From positions 186,001-250,000 of the forward strand of contig DIBU01000001.1 in assembly GCA_002416125.1 (NCBI GenBank): DNA of 64,000 nt. Direction: 5' to 3'. Made by a program: the position numbers and the translations under genes. Position 1 is the first letter of the stretch, and every line of letters starts with the position of its first letter. The stretch is from Halieaceae bacterium UBA5044. GTDB lineage: Bacteria; Pseudomonadota; Gammaproteobacteria; Pseudomonadales; Halieaceae. Under the pieces are notes generated by a model. It did not search any database. It saw only the letters and a list, made by a program, of their open reading frames with translations, and had not been told where the DNA came from. Of the stretch, positions 19,685 to 28,300 are shown piece by piece.

Positions 19685-19706
19685 CTCGCCGCTTCACGGG
19701 TATTAT
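19678..19706 (+). promoter_or_regulatory. Putative dnaA promoter
   Basis: -35 TGGATA (19678-19683), 17-bp spacer, -10 TATTAT (19701-19706), both imperfect. It would give a leader of about 105 nt before the dnaA TTG. The overlap with the consensus DnaA box supports its relevance. Confidence 0.5.
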
Positions 19707-19817
19707 CAGCGCACCGGGATCGAAAAGCCCGGAGGTTGTTAAAGCGCGAACTCACCATGCGTGACGGGCGTAATCGTTGTTGTGAAGGTGGGATCAAGGC
19801 CTTCAAAGGGGAGAATT

Positions 19818-21302
19818 TTGCCAGACGTCATATGGCAGCAGTGTATCAGTCGTCTTCAGGACGAGTTGCCAAGCCAGCAGTTCAACACCTGGATTCGTCC
19901 GCTGCAGAGTCGCCAGAACGGGGGGCAGTTAACGCTGTTTGCACCCAACCGGTTTATCAAGGACTTCGTCAGCGACAAGTTTGCGCCGCGCATACGCGAG
20001 CTGTTGCAGCAGATCGCGCCTGCCGAGGCACCGCAACTCGCTCTGGAAATCGGCCAGGCGCGAGAGCTTGAAACCCTTCAGCCGGTTCGGGAGCCCCTGG
20101 GCGTGGTGCACAACGCCGAGGAGTTCAGCCCACCGGCCGTTTCGGGCTATGCGGTTAACGGGGGTGGCGCCGCGCTGCGCAGTGTCGCGGCTCCCAGAAT
20201 CCAGGCGGTCGCAGCGCCGCCACAGGAGTTCGGCCTGGCGACATCAGCTCTTCGAAGCCGGTCCCCCGGCGAGGATGCACAGCAACCCAATCTTGTTGAT
20301 TCCTATACCTTCGATAACTTCGTGGAGGGCAAATCGAACCAGTTGGCCCTCGCGGCCGCCCGCCAGGTCGCCGAAAATCCGGGTGAAGCGTACAACCCGC
20401 TGTTTCTCTATGGCGGCGTCGGGCTGGGTAAAACCCACCTGATGCATGCTGTCGGTAACGCCCTGAAGCAGCAGAACCCGGAAGCCAAGGTGGTCTACCT
20501 GCACTCAGAGCGGTTTGTGGCCGATATGGTAAAGGCGCTGCAGCTCAACGCGATCAGCGATTTCAAGCGCTATTACCGCTCGGTGGATGCACTGCTGATT
20601 GACGACATCCAGTTCTTTGCCAAGAAAGATCGCTCGCAGGAGGAATTTTTCCACACCTTCAACGCCCTGCTCGAAGGGGGGCAGCAGATGATCCTCACCT
20701 GCGATCGCTATCCGAAGGAAATTGATGGTCTGGAAGAGCGCCTGAAATCCCGCTTCGGCTGGGGGCTGACGGTAGCGGTTGAGCCTCCGGAACTGGAAAC
20801 CCGGGTGGCGATCCTCATGAACAAGGCGGCGCAATCGCGCATCACGCTGCCGCCGGATGCCGCGTTTTTTATCGCCCAGCGCATTCGCTCCAATGTGAGA
20901 GAGTTAGAGGGCGCGCTGAAAAGGGTGATAGCGAGCGCCAACTTCACGGGTAAACCGGTCGATGTGGATCTGGTCAAGGAGAGTCTCAAGGATCTGCTCG
21001 CGCTGCAGGACAAGCAGGTCAGCCTGGACAATATCCAGCGCACGGTCGCCGAGTACTACAAGATCAAGATTGCCGACCTGATGTCTCGTCGCCGCAGTCG
21101 CTCGGTTGCGAGGCCGCGCCAGGTAGCGATGGCCCTTGCCAAGGAGTTGACGAACCACAGCCTTCCGGAAATTGGCGACAGCTTTGGCGGCAGAGACCAC
21201 ACGACAGTGTTGCACGCATGCCGTAAAATAAAAGAACTTCGCGAAACCAACTCTGACATTCGGGAAGACTACAAAAACTTGCTGCGCTCACTCACAACGT
21301 AG
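19818..21302 (+). CDS. dnaA: Chromosomal replication initiator protein DnaA
   Basis: AAA+ initiator that melts oriC and loads the helicase. A TTG at 19818 is chosen as start: it follows AAGGGGAG by a few bases and gives the N-terminus M-PDVIWQQC, aligning exactly with the family pattern of Met, four residues, then WQQC; the longer ORF from 19761 adds 19 non-conserved residues. The product is 494 aa. Domains: helicase-contact domain I (1-90), linker, AAA+ domain with Walker A GGVGLGKTH near residue 198 and Walker B DDIQFF, and the C-terminal DNA-binding signature GGRDHTTVLHACRKI. Confidence 0.97.
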   Translation: MPDVIWQQCISRLQDELPSQQFNTWIRPLQSRQNGGQLTLFAPNRFIKDFVSDKFAPRIRELLQQIAPAEAPQLALEIGQARELETLQPVREPLGVVHNAEEFSPPAVSGYAVNGGGAALRSVAAPRIQAVAAPPQEFGLATSALRSRSPGEDAQQPNLVDSYTFDNFVEGKSNQLALAAARQVAENPGEAYNPLFLYGGVGLGKTHLMHAVGNALKQQNPEAKVVYLHSERFVADMVKALQLNAISDFKRYYRSVDALLIDDIQFFAKKDRSQEEFFHTFNALLEGGQQMILTCDRYPKEIDGLEERLKSRFGWGLTVAVEPPELETRVAILMNKAAQSRITLPPDAAFFIAQRIRSNVRELEGALKRVIASANFTGKPVDVDLVKESLKDLLALQDKQVSLDNIQRTVAEYYKIKIADLMSRRRSRSVARPRQVAMALAKELTNHSLPEIGDSFGGRDHTTVLHACRKIKELRETNSDIREDYKNLLRSLTT

Positions 21303-21327
21303 GCGCGTTCGGAAGGAACCTGGATTT

Positions 21328-22434
21328 ATGAAGTTCTCGATTTCACGGGATGCGTTGCTCAAGCCCCTCAATCTGGTTGCAGGCGTCGTAGAGCGCAGGC
21401 AGACGCTGCCCATTCTGTCCAACGTATTACTCGTGTTGGAAGGCGATCAACTCTCATTAACCGGCACTGACCTGGAGGTTGAGTTGGTCGGGCGCGTGGC
21501 GCTACCCGCACCGGTGTCTGCGCCCGGCGAGGTGACAGTGCCGGCGCGCAAACTGGTCGATATCTGCAAGTCGCTGCCGGAAGGCAGTGATATCCAGTTC
21601 ACCGTGGAGGACGGTAAGGTCACGGTGCGCTCCGGGCGCAGCCGCTTCACGCTTTCGACGCTGCCCGCTCGCGAGTTTCCCGCGGTTGAAGAGGGGGTGG
21701 GTACGCATCGCTTTACGGTCAAGCAGGGCCAGTTACGCCGGCTGATTGATCGCACCGCGTTTGCCATGGCTCAGCAGGATGTCCGTTACTATCTGAACGG
21801 CATGTTGCTGGAACTCAAGGCGGGTCGCCTGCGGGTGGTCGCGACCGATGGCCACCGTCTGGCCATGTGTACCCTGCCCTCACCGTTGCCTGTCGATGAG
21901 GACACCCAGGTGATTCTGCCGCGCAAAGGTGTGCTTGAACTGTCCCGATTGCTGCTGGAAGAAGACGAGGACATTGTGGTTGTTCTGGGTAGCAACCACC
22001 TTCGCGCCACGACGGAGGGTTTTACCTTCACCTCCAAGCTGGTGGATGGCAAGTTCCCCGACTACGAGCGTGTGCTGCCCCGTGCAGCCGACAAAATTGT
22101 GCTGGGCTCCCGCCTGGAGCTGCGTCAGGCCTTCACCCGCACGGCGATTCTCTCCAATGAAAAGTACCGGGGCGTGCGCCTGAAGGTAGCGACCGACGTT
22201 ATCGAAATCGTGGCAAACAACCCCGAACAGGAACAGGCTGAAGAGCAGGTACCTGTTGATTACCAGGGCGACCCGGTCGAGATCGGCTTCAATGTCAGCT
22301 ATCTGCTGGATGTTCTTGGTGTGCTGAGCGGCGAGCAGGTCAAACTCTCCCTGTCTGACCCCAACAGCAGTGCCTTGCTGGAAGAATCGGAAGATGGCGA
22401 TTCCCTTTACGTTGTCATGCCGATGCGGTTGTAA
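21328..22434 (+). CDS. dnaN: DNA polymerase III beta sliding clamp
   Basis: Processivity clamp encircling DNA. The 368 aa begin MKFSISRDALLKPLNLVAGVVERRQTL... in the canonical way and end in the clamp C-terminus VVMPMRL that binds partner peptides. Located 25 nt after dnaA with a GGAAGGA ribosome site. Confidence 0.97.
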   Translation: MKFSISRDALLKPLNLVAGVVERRQTLPILSNVLLVLEGDQLSLTGTDLEVELVGRVALPAPVSAPGEVTVPARKLVDICKSLPEGSDIQFTVEDGKVTVRSGRSRFTLSTLPAREFPAVEEGVGTHRFTVKQGQLRRLIDRTAFAMAQQDVRYYLNGMLLELKAGRLRVVATDGHRLAMCTLPSPLPVDEDTQVILPRKGVLELSRLLLEEDEDIVVVLGSNHLRATTEGFTFTSKLVDGKFPDYERVLPRAADKIVLGSRLELRQAFTRTAILSNEKYRGVRLKVATDVIEIVANNPEQEQAEEQVPVDYQGDPVEIGFNVSYLLDVLGVLSGEQVKLSLSDPNSSALLEESEDGDSLYVVMPMRL

Positions 22435-22443
22435 CAGCCGTTT

Positions 22444-23580
22444 TTGCTAACTCAATTACAGATCCACCACCTCCGTAATCTGTCCCAGGTCGCGCTGCGC
22501 GAGCTGGGACAGGTGAATATTTTCTACGGTCCCAATGGCAGCGGCAAAACCAGCATCCTCGAGTCGGTACACATGCTGGGCATGTCGCGCAGTTTTCGTG
22601 CGGGGACTCCTCGAACCCTGGTTACCCACGGTGAACAGCGTTGTACCGTATACGGTGTAACTGAGTTTGCGACCGCGGGGCAGCGGGCCTCGGTGGCCGT
22701 TCAGCGTGAGCTCAGCGGTGAGCTGCAGATCAAACTCGCGGGCGAGAAGCTGCGCTCGGTGGCCGAACTGGTAGCCCATCTCCCCCTCCAGGTCCTGAAT
22801 GCGGCATCTTTTGATTTATTGACTGGCAGCCCGGCGGCGCGGCGCCAGTTCCTCAACTGGGGTGTGTTCCACGTGGAACAACGTTTCTTCAGTGAGTGGC
22901 AGCGATTCCAGAGGTGCGTAAAACAGCGCAATAAGCTCCTGCGGCGTGGTAAACTGGAGTATTCCGAGTTGTCAGTATGGACGCGGGAGTTGGCGGCTTC
23001 AGGAGAACAGATCCACCGGTACCGTCAGGCCTATTTTGAAGTGCTGGCCCCTCGGTTTCGCGCCATTATGGCGGAGCTCTCGCCAGGGCTTAACGGGCTT
23101 GAGCTGCGCTACAGAAAGGGCTGGGACAAGTCCCTGGCCTATGGGGATGCGTTGGCGTCCAGTGAGGTCGCTGACAGTGAGCAGGGTTATACCCACGTCG
23201 GTCCCCAGCGTGCGGATCTTCGCGTGACGGTGTCCGGATACTCTGCGGCGGAGACGCTCTCGCGAGGACAGCAAAAACTGGTGGTGTGCGGCCTGAAGTT
23301 GGCGCAGGGGCAGATAATGGCTGAGTCTCAGCCCCGGGGTTGCGTCTATCTGGTGGATGACCTGCCGTCGGAGCTTGACGTTCAGCACTGCCGACAAGTC
23401 TGTGAGGCGTTGACGGCGCTGCAGGCACAGGTGTTTATCACCTGTGTAGACGCCAAGGATCTCGAGGGAATGTGGCCAGAGGGCGTGAACCCCATGATGT
23501 TCCACGTGGAACACGGTCGTGTGGTAGAGAGGTCGGCTACGGATCCGACCCAGGAGCAGCCCCCATCGGGCTGTACGTGA
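22444..23580 (+). CDS. recF: DNA replication and repair protein RecF
   Basis: SMC-like ATPase that helps load RecA at single-strand gaps. The 378 aa carry the P-loop GPNGSGKT at residues 29-36, a signature motif around LSRGQQKLVV, and Walker B VYLVDDLPSELD. The start is a TTG at 22444, only 9 nt after the dnaN stop and in the same frame; no ATG or good ribosome site is nearby, so translational coupling to dnaN is likely. The coding sequence contains two perfect parS palindromes (22865-22880 and 23498-23513), each encoding FHVE. Confidence 0.95.
   Translation: MLTQLQIHHLRNLSQVALRELGQVNIFYGPNGSGKTSILESVHMLGMSRSFRAGTPRTLVTHGEQRCTVYGVTEFATAGQRASVAVQRELSGELQIKLAGEKLRSVAELVAHLPLQVLNAASFDLLTGSPAARRQFLNWGVFHVEQRFFSEWQRFQRCVKQRNKLLRRGKLEYSELSVWTRELAASGEQIHRYRQAYFEVLAPRFRAIMAELSPGLNGLELRYRKGWDKSLAYGDALASSEVADSEQGYTHVGPQRADLRVTVSGYSAAETLSRGQQKLVVCGLKLAQGQIMAESQPRGCVYLVDDLPSELDVQHCRQVCEALTALQAQVFITCVDAKDLEGMWPEGVNPMMFHVEHGRVVERSATDPTQEQPPSGCT
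22865..22880. promoter_or_regulatory. parS: parS site 1 (TGTTCCACGTGGAACA)
   Basis: Perfect 16-bp palindrome fitting the bacterial parS consensus TGTTNCACGTGNAACA. It lies inside recF, about 3.2 kb from the oriC candidate, and should be a loading site for the ParB encoded at 10595-11491. Confidence 0.9.
23498..23513. promoter_or_regulatory. parS: parS site 2 (TGTTCCACGTGGAACA)
   Basis: Second perfect copy of the same 16-bp palindrome, 633 bp from the first, near the 3' end of recF. Both copies have identical variable positions (C and G). Confidence 0.9.
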
Positions 23581-23667
23581 GCGATGTCTGGCTGAGCCCG
23601 ATATCGAGACGCTATAAGCTGGCACCGCAACGGCGGGCCGGTAGTAGAGAGAAAAAGAGAGTTATCC

Positions 23668-26085
23668 ATGAGTGACAACGAGCAAAGCTACGATTCCTCG
23701 AGCATCAAGGTCCTGAAGGGCCTTGATGCGGTCCGTAAACGCCCCGGCATGTACATTGGTGACACTGACGACGGCACGGGCTTGCACCATATGGTGTTTG
23801 AGCTCGTGGATAACTCCATTGATGAGGCGCTAGCGGGGCACTGTAGCCGGGTCGATATCGTGATACACCCCGATGAATCGGTCACAGTCAGTGATGACGG
23901 GCGCGGAATTCCCACGGAAATGCACGAGGAAGGGGTATCTGCGGCGGAAGTCATCATGACCGTGCTGCACGCTGGCGGCAAATTCGATGACAACACCTAC
24001 AAGGTGTCCGGCGGCTTGCACGGTGTTGGGGTCTCCGTAGTCAACGCCCTGTCGCGGGAGCTGGTGCTGACCATCCGGCGAGAAGGAAAGCGCTACGAAC
24101 AGGTCTATCATCATGGGGTGCCACAGGCACCCCTGGCGGTGATCGGTGAAACCGAAGGCACCGGCACATCGGTGCGATTCCACCCCTCCCCGGATACGTT
24201 CACCAATATCCAGTTCCATTTTGACCAGCTGGCCAAGCGTCTGCGCGAACTCGCGTTCCTGAACTCCGGTGTGAACATTCGATTAAAGGACGAGCGCTCG
24301 GGCCGTGAGGAAAATTACTGCTACGACGGTGGCCTCCGCGCTTTTGTCGACTACCTGAACAACAATAAAACCCCGGTAAACAAGCCCTTCCACTTCCAGG
24401 TGGATCTGGAGGACGGTATCGGTGTTGAAGTGGCACTGCAGTGGAATGACTCCTTTTCGGAAAACATCTTCTGTTACACCAACAACATTCCCCAGAGAGA
24501 CGGCGGGACCCACCTCGCGGGCTTCCGTGCGGCGCTGACCCGCAGCCTGAACACCTATATCGAACGCGAGGGTATGGCGAAGAAGGCCAAGGTGTCCACC
24601 ACCGGCGACGACGCGCGGGAAGGCTTGACGGCCATTATCTCGGTCAAAGTGCCGGATCCGAAGTTTTCTTCGCAGACCAAAGACAAGCTGGTTTCTTCCG
24701 AAGTGAAGACCGCAGTTGAACAGGCGATGAATGCCCACTTCAACGACTATCTACTGGAAAACCCCGGTGAAGCGAAGGCCGTTGTCGGCAAGATGCTGGA
24801 TGCCGCCCGGGCCCGCGAAGCAGCTCGCAAGGCCCGCGAAATGACCCGGCGCAAGGGGGCTCTGGACATCGCCGGCCTGCCGGGCAAACTGGCCGACTGC
24901 CAGGAGAAAGATCCTGCGCTGTCGGAAATCTACCTGGTTGAGGGAGACTCTGCTGGCGGCTCTGCCAAGCAGGGCAGAAACCGCAAGTTCCAGGCGATCC
25001 TGCCCCTGAAGGGCAAGATTCTCAATGTGGAGAAAGCCCGCTTTGACAAGATGCTGGGTTCGGCCGAGGTGGGCACCATCGTCACCGCGCTGGGTTGCGG
25101 CATTGGCAAGGACGAGTTTAATCCGGAAAAGTTGCGTTACCACAGCATCATCATCATGACCGACGCGGATGTCGATGGCTCGCACATTCGCACGCTGTTG
25201 CTGACTTTCTTTTTCCGCCAGATGCGCGAGCTGATCGAGCGCGGACACATCTTTATTGCGCAACCGCCGCTGTACAAGATATCCCGCGGCAAACAGGGGC
25301 AGTACCTGAAGGATGATGAAGCGCTGAACCGCTATCTGACCCAGGCCGCACTGGAAGGTGCCGCGATTATCGTCAATCCCGAGGCACCGCCGATCTCCGG
25401 TGCGGGTCTCGAGGAGCTGGTGGAGAGCTTCCGCAAGGTGGCGGCAACCATAGAACGCCTCGGCAGGCTGTACGCGCCACCGGTGCTCTGGCAGATGGTG
25501 TACGGCAGCAGCCTGTTGCCTGAGGACATGCGTGACGAAGCCGCTGTGATCGCCTTCGCGGAGCAGCTTAGTGAGCGCTTACAAACCGTGGCACCCAAGG
25601 GTGCCGTGTATACCGTGAGCGTGCGCCGCGATCAGGAACGGCAGACCCACTACCCGGTGGTCAAGCTGCTGGCGCACGGCGTTGAAACAGAAACCGAGTA
25701 CCGCCACGAATTCTTTTCATCGGGCGAGTACCGCAGCCTGATTGCCCTGGGTGAGACCCTGAACACGCTCATCGACGAAGACGGCTATTTCAAGCGCGGA
25801 GATAAGACCTTCCCCACCCGCAGCTTCGAGGAGGGCCTCAGCTGGCTGATGGCGGAGGCGCGCAAGGGCTACAACATCCAGCGCTACAAAGGCCTGGGCG
25901 AAATGAACCCGGAGCAGCTCTGGGAAACCACCATGGATCCGGAGGCCCGGCGTATGCTGCAGGTGACGATTGAGGACGCCATCGCCGCAGACCAGATCTT
26001 TACCACGCTGATGGGTGATCACGTGGAACCCCGTCGCGAGTTCATCGAGCAGAACGCGCTGTCGGTGGCTAACCTGGACGTGTAG
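23668..26085 (+). CDS. gyrB: DNA gyrase subunit B
   Basis: ATPase subunit of gyrase. The 805 aa have the GHKL ATPase domain (ELVDNSIDEALAGH, SDDGRGIP, GGLHGVGVSVVNALS), transducer domain, TOPRIM motifs (EGDSAGGSAKQGR and DADVDGSHIRT), and the C-terminal segment RRMLQVTIEDA. Starts 87 nt after recF, with a GAGAG ribosome site. Normal full length. Confidence 0.97.
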   Translation: MSDNEQSYDSSSIKVLKGLDAVRKRPGMYIGDTDDGTGLHHMVFELVDNSIDEALAGHCSRVDIVIHPDESVTVSDDGRGIPTEMHEEGVSAAEVIMTVLHAGGKFDDNTYKVSGGLHGVGVSVVNALSRELVLTIRREGKRYEQVYHHGVPQAPLAVIGETEGTGTSVRFHPSPDTFTNIQFHFDQLAKRLRELAFLNSGVNIRLKDERSGREENYCYDGGLRAFVDYLNNNKTPVNKPFHFQVDLEDGIGVEVALQWNDSFSENIFCYTNNIPQRDGGTHLAGFRAALTRSLNTYIEREGMAKKAKVSTTGDDAREGLTAIISVKVPDPKFSSQTKDKLVSSEVKTAVEQAMNAHFNDYLLENPGEAKAVVGKMLDAARAREAARKAREMTRRKGALDIAGLPGKLADCQEKDPALSEIYLVEGDSAGGSAKQGRNRKFQAILPLKGKILNVEKARFDKMLGSAEVGTIVTALGCGIGKDEFNPEKLRYHSIIIMTDADVDGSHIRTLLLTFFFRQMRELIERGHIFIAQPPLYKISRGKQGQYLKDDEALNRYLTQAALEGAAIIVNPEAPPISGAGLEELVESFRKVAATIERLGRLYAPPVLWQMVYGSSLLPEDMRDEAAVIAFAEQLSERLQTVAPKGAVYTVSVRRDQERQTHYPVVKLLAHGVETETEYRHEFFSSGEYRSLIALGETLNTLIDEDGYFKRGDKTFPTRSFEEGLSWLMAEARKGYNIQRYKGLGEMNPEQLWETTMDPEARRMLQVTIEDAIAADQIFTTLMGDHVEPRREFIEQNALSVANLDV

Positions 26086-26092
26086 CCTGGCC

Positions 26093-26587
26093 ATGTCCTC
26101 CCCTGCGGCTGCGACCCCCATCGAACTCTGCGGCATCGCCATCCGCGAGCGCTCCGCTGCGCCCATGCAGAAGCTGTCCGCCGCGAGGGTGACACGTGGG
26201 GCCGGTGTCGAAGGTGATGCGCGCGGTCGTCCCGGCAAACGCCAGGTGACGGTACTCAGCCTTGAAAGCTGGAACACCGCCTGCGCGGAGCTCGGGGTGA
26301 ACTTGTGCTGGACCCAGCGTCGCGCCAATCTGCTGGTGAGCGGCGTCGAATTCGGGCCGGACTCGGTAGGGCAACAGCTGCAGTTTGGCAGCCTGACTCT
26401 GGAGGTCACCCGCGAAACGGATCCCTGCCGGCGCATGGATGCCGCTTATCAGGGCCTGCAGGCGGCATTGGCACCGGACTGGCGCGGCGGCGTCTGTTGC
26501 CGGGTGCTCAGCGATGGCGAGCTCACAGTGGGCCTGCGCGGACTGCTTGTGCCCGGGCCCCTGCAGGGCGCACTGCAGCTGACGTGA
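26093..26587 (+). CDS. MOSC domain-containing protein
   Basis: MOSC (molybdenum cofactor sulfurase C-terminal) domains bind sulfur-carrying or Moco-linked substrates; the exact reaction here is unknown. The ATG at 26093 lies 8 nt after the gyrB stop. The 164 aa show the family pattern GAGVEGDARGRPGKRQVTVLS, the RANLLVSGV segment and a conserved cysteine in DPCRRMD. No other Moco enzyme gene is adjacent. The end overlaps the GTG start of the next permease gene, so the two are probably translated together. Confidence 0.82.
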   Translation: MSSPAAATPIELCGIAIRERSAAPMQKLSAARVTRGAGVEGDARGRPGKRQVTVLSLESWNTACAELGVNLCWTQRRANLLVSGVEFGPDSVGQQLQFGSLTLEVTRETDPCRRMDAAYQGLQAALAPDWRGGVCCRVLSDGELTVGLRGLLVPGPLQGALQLT

Positions 26588-27351
26588 TCATACCGCCAGG
26601 GCTGGACCTAGCGACGACCCTCGGCCTGTTGGCCTGCTCCGCACTCACTTCACTGCTCACCGCAAGCCTGGGCGCCGGCGGCGGCGTGCTGCTGCTGTTG
26701 CTGCTCGCGCTCTTTTTGCCGCCAGCGGTGATTATTCCCGCCCACGGCCTGATCCAACTGGGCTCGAACGGCGGGCGCGCGGCCCTGACCTGGCGTCATA
26801 TCGACTGGCGGCTGATGCGAGCCTTTGCCCCTGGTGTCGTTCTTGGCGTTGCGGCGGGCGCCCTGTTGCTGGTCACGTTACCCGCCGCAGTCTGGCAGCT
26901 GGCCATTGGTTTCTTCGTGCTTTACCTTTGCTGGGGGCCGCCGCAGCCCCGAGCGGCGCTGGGGGGTGCAGGCCTGTTTATTGCGGCAACACTCAGCAGT
27001 TTCGCCAGCCTGTTTGTCGGTGCGACCGGACCGCTGGTGGCTGCCTTTATCAAGCAGACCCAGACAGACCGGTTTCGCACCGTGGCCACCTTCGCCTTCG
27101 CCATGGTGCTGCAACACGCTCCCAAGCTGCTGGTGTTCGGGGTCGCCGGGTTCGTCTTTCGCGACTGGCTCGGCTTCGCCATCGCCATGATTGGCGCAGG
27201 ATTTGTGGGTACCTGGTGTGGTGTGCGTCTGCTGGGCACCGTCAGTGACCAACGCTTCACCCGCTTGCTCAATATTGTGCTGACGGTACTGGCCCTGCGC
27301 CTGCTGTGGCTGGCGGCGGTCAGCCTGCTTGGAGACGGCGTCACCCGCTAG
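26584..27351 (+). CDS. TauE/SafE family (sulfite exporter-like) membrane protein
   Basis: Integral membrane protein of the TauE/SafE (DUF81) superfamily, which includes proposed exporters of sulfite and organosulfur anions. The GTG at 26584 overlaps the MOSC stop (GTGA), giving 255 aa with about seven to eight hydrophobic helices and the Gly-rich first helix ASLGAGGGVLLL typical of the family. The longer frame upstream lies inside the MOSC gene and is not real. Substrate unknown; pairing with a MOSC protein hints at sulfur chemistry (inference). Confidence 0.78.
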   Translation: MIIPPGLDLATTLGLLACSALTSLLTASLGAGGGVLLLLLLALFLPPAVIIPAHGLIQLGSNGGRAALTWRHIDWRLMRAFAPGVVLGVAAGALLLVTLPAAVWQLAIGFFVLYLCWGPPQPRAALGGAGLFIAATLSSFASLFVGATGPLVAAFIKQTQTDRFRTVATFAFAMVLQHAPKLLVFGVAGFVFRDWLGFAIAMIGAGFVGTWCGVRLLGTVSDQRFTRLLNIVLTVLALRLLWLAAVSLLGDGVTR

Positions 27352-27416
27352 CTGCGATCGCGCCAGCACTGTGATTAACTAAACCCACCGTCGACCTGAT
27401 AATAAAGGCACACACC

Positions 27417-28286
27417 GTGAAGAATAACGAGCTCCCCGTTTTTACTAACGCCGCTCGAGCAGAGGACATTGCGGCTACACTTCTTGAATCCGGCGCCGTC
27501 ATCGTGGCTGACTTTCTCGCCAGGGACACGCTCGACGCCTTCAACCGGGAGATGGATGGCCCCCTCAGTCGCGAACGCCCGGACCGCCAATTCATGACGC
27601 CCGACTACGATTACTTTTTCGGCACCCGCACCCGTCATCTGACCGGGCTCAGCGGGCGCTCGGAGATCTTTCGGGAGCAGATCATGCGTCATGCGCTGTA
27701 CTCGGCGCTGTGCGAGACAATCCTGTTGCCACATTGCGCGACGTATCAGTTCAACTACGGGCATGTTTTCGAGATCGCGCCGGGTGCCCGACGCCAGCCC
27801 CTGCATCGCGACGGGGACTGCTGGTCCTACTTGCCGGTCGCGTTCGATGTCGAAGTCGCGTCGATTGTGGCGCTGAGCGACTTTACCGCGGACAACGGCG
27901 CTACACTGGTGATCCCCGGCAGTCACCGATGGCCCCGGGAAAAAGCGCTGGATTACTCTGAAGCCCTACCCGCGGTGATGCCAGCCGGTGCGGCACTGCT
28001 ATACCTTGGCGGCACTGCTCACGCGGCAGGTGACAACCGGACGACGCAGGACTTGCGGCGCGGCATGCACGTGAGTTTCTGTTTGGGCTGGTTGCGAACC
28101 GAGGAAAACAATTATCTCGTCTCCCCGATCGAGGAAGTGCGCAAGTTTCCCCGCCGCACCCAGGAACTACTGGGCTATCAGGCACATGACGCCTCGCCTG
28201 CCGGAGGCTGTCTGGGCGTCTACAACATGCTGGATCCCGTGGAGCTGATGAGCGACGATCAGTTCAGATTTCGAGACCAGTCGTAA
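27417..28286 (+). CDS. Phytanoyl-CoA dioxygenase (PhyH) family protein
   Basis: Fe(II)/2-oxoglutarate-dependent oxygenase of the PhyH type; the family hydroxylates acyl-CoAs and small metabolites. Start is a GTG at 27417 with AAAGG 8 nt upstream. In 289 aa the iron-binding HxD is H130-R-D132, with the distal His at H202 (GTAHAAGDN) and a following Arg for 2-oxoglutarate at about R208 or R214. All expected ligands are present, so it is probably active. It lies convergent to a DUF35/thiolase pair, which suggests acyl or sterol side-chain breakdown; the substrate is not evident. Confidence 0.8.
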   Translation: MKNNELPVFTNAARAEDIAATLLESGAVIVADFLARDTLDAFNREMDGPLSRERPDRQFMTPDYDYFFGTRTRHLTGLSGRSEIFREQIMRHALYSALCETILLPHCATYQFNYGHVFEIAPGARRQPLHRDGDCWSYLPVAFDVEVASIVALSDFTADNGATLVIPGSHRWPREKALDYSEALPAVMPAGAALLYLGGTAHAAGDNRTTQDLRRGMHVSFCLGWLRTEENNYLVSPIEEVRKFPRRTQELLGYQAHDASPAGGCLGVYNMLDPVELMSDDQFRFRDQS

Positions 28287-28300
28287 ACCCCCCGGGCGCC

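Larger units (their letters stand above)
19540..19690. other. oriC: Probable chromosomal replication origin oriC (rpmH-dnaA intergenic)
   Basis: The gap between divergent rpmH and dnaA contains a cluster of DnaA-box-like 9-mers: ATATGCACA (19546), TTATGCACA (19557), GTGTTCACA (19572), and a perfect box TTATCCACA on the minus strand at 19676-19684. Between them is an AT-rich tract at about 19616-19666 with A-runs suited to duplex unwinding. Genes diverge on both sides, as expected at a replication start. This matches the Pseudomonas-type origin position. Exact borders are estimates. Confidence 0.7.

Noticed and set aside
26015..26030. Half parS near the end of gyrB (CACGTGGAACC)
   Set aside because: Only the right half resembles parS; the left half does not fit.
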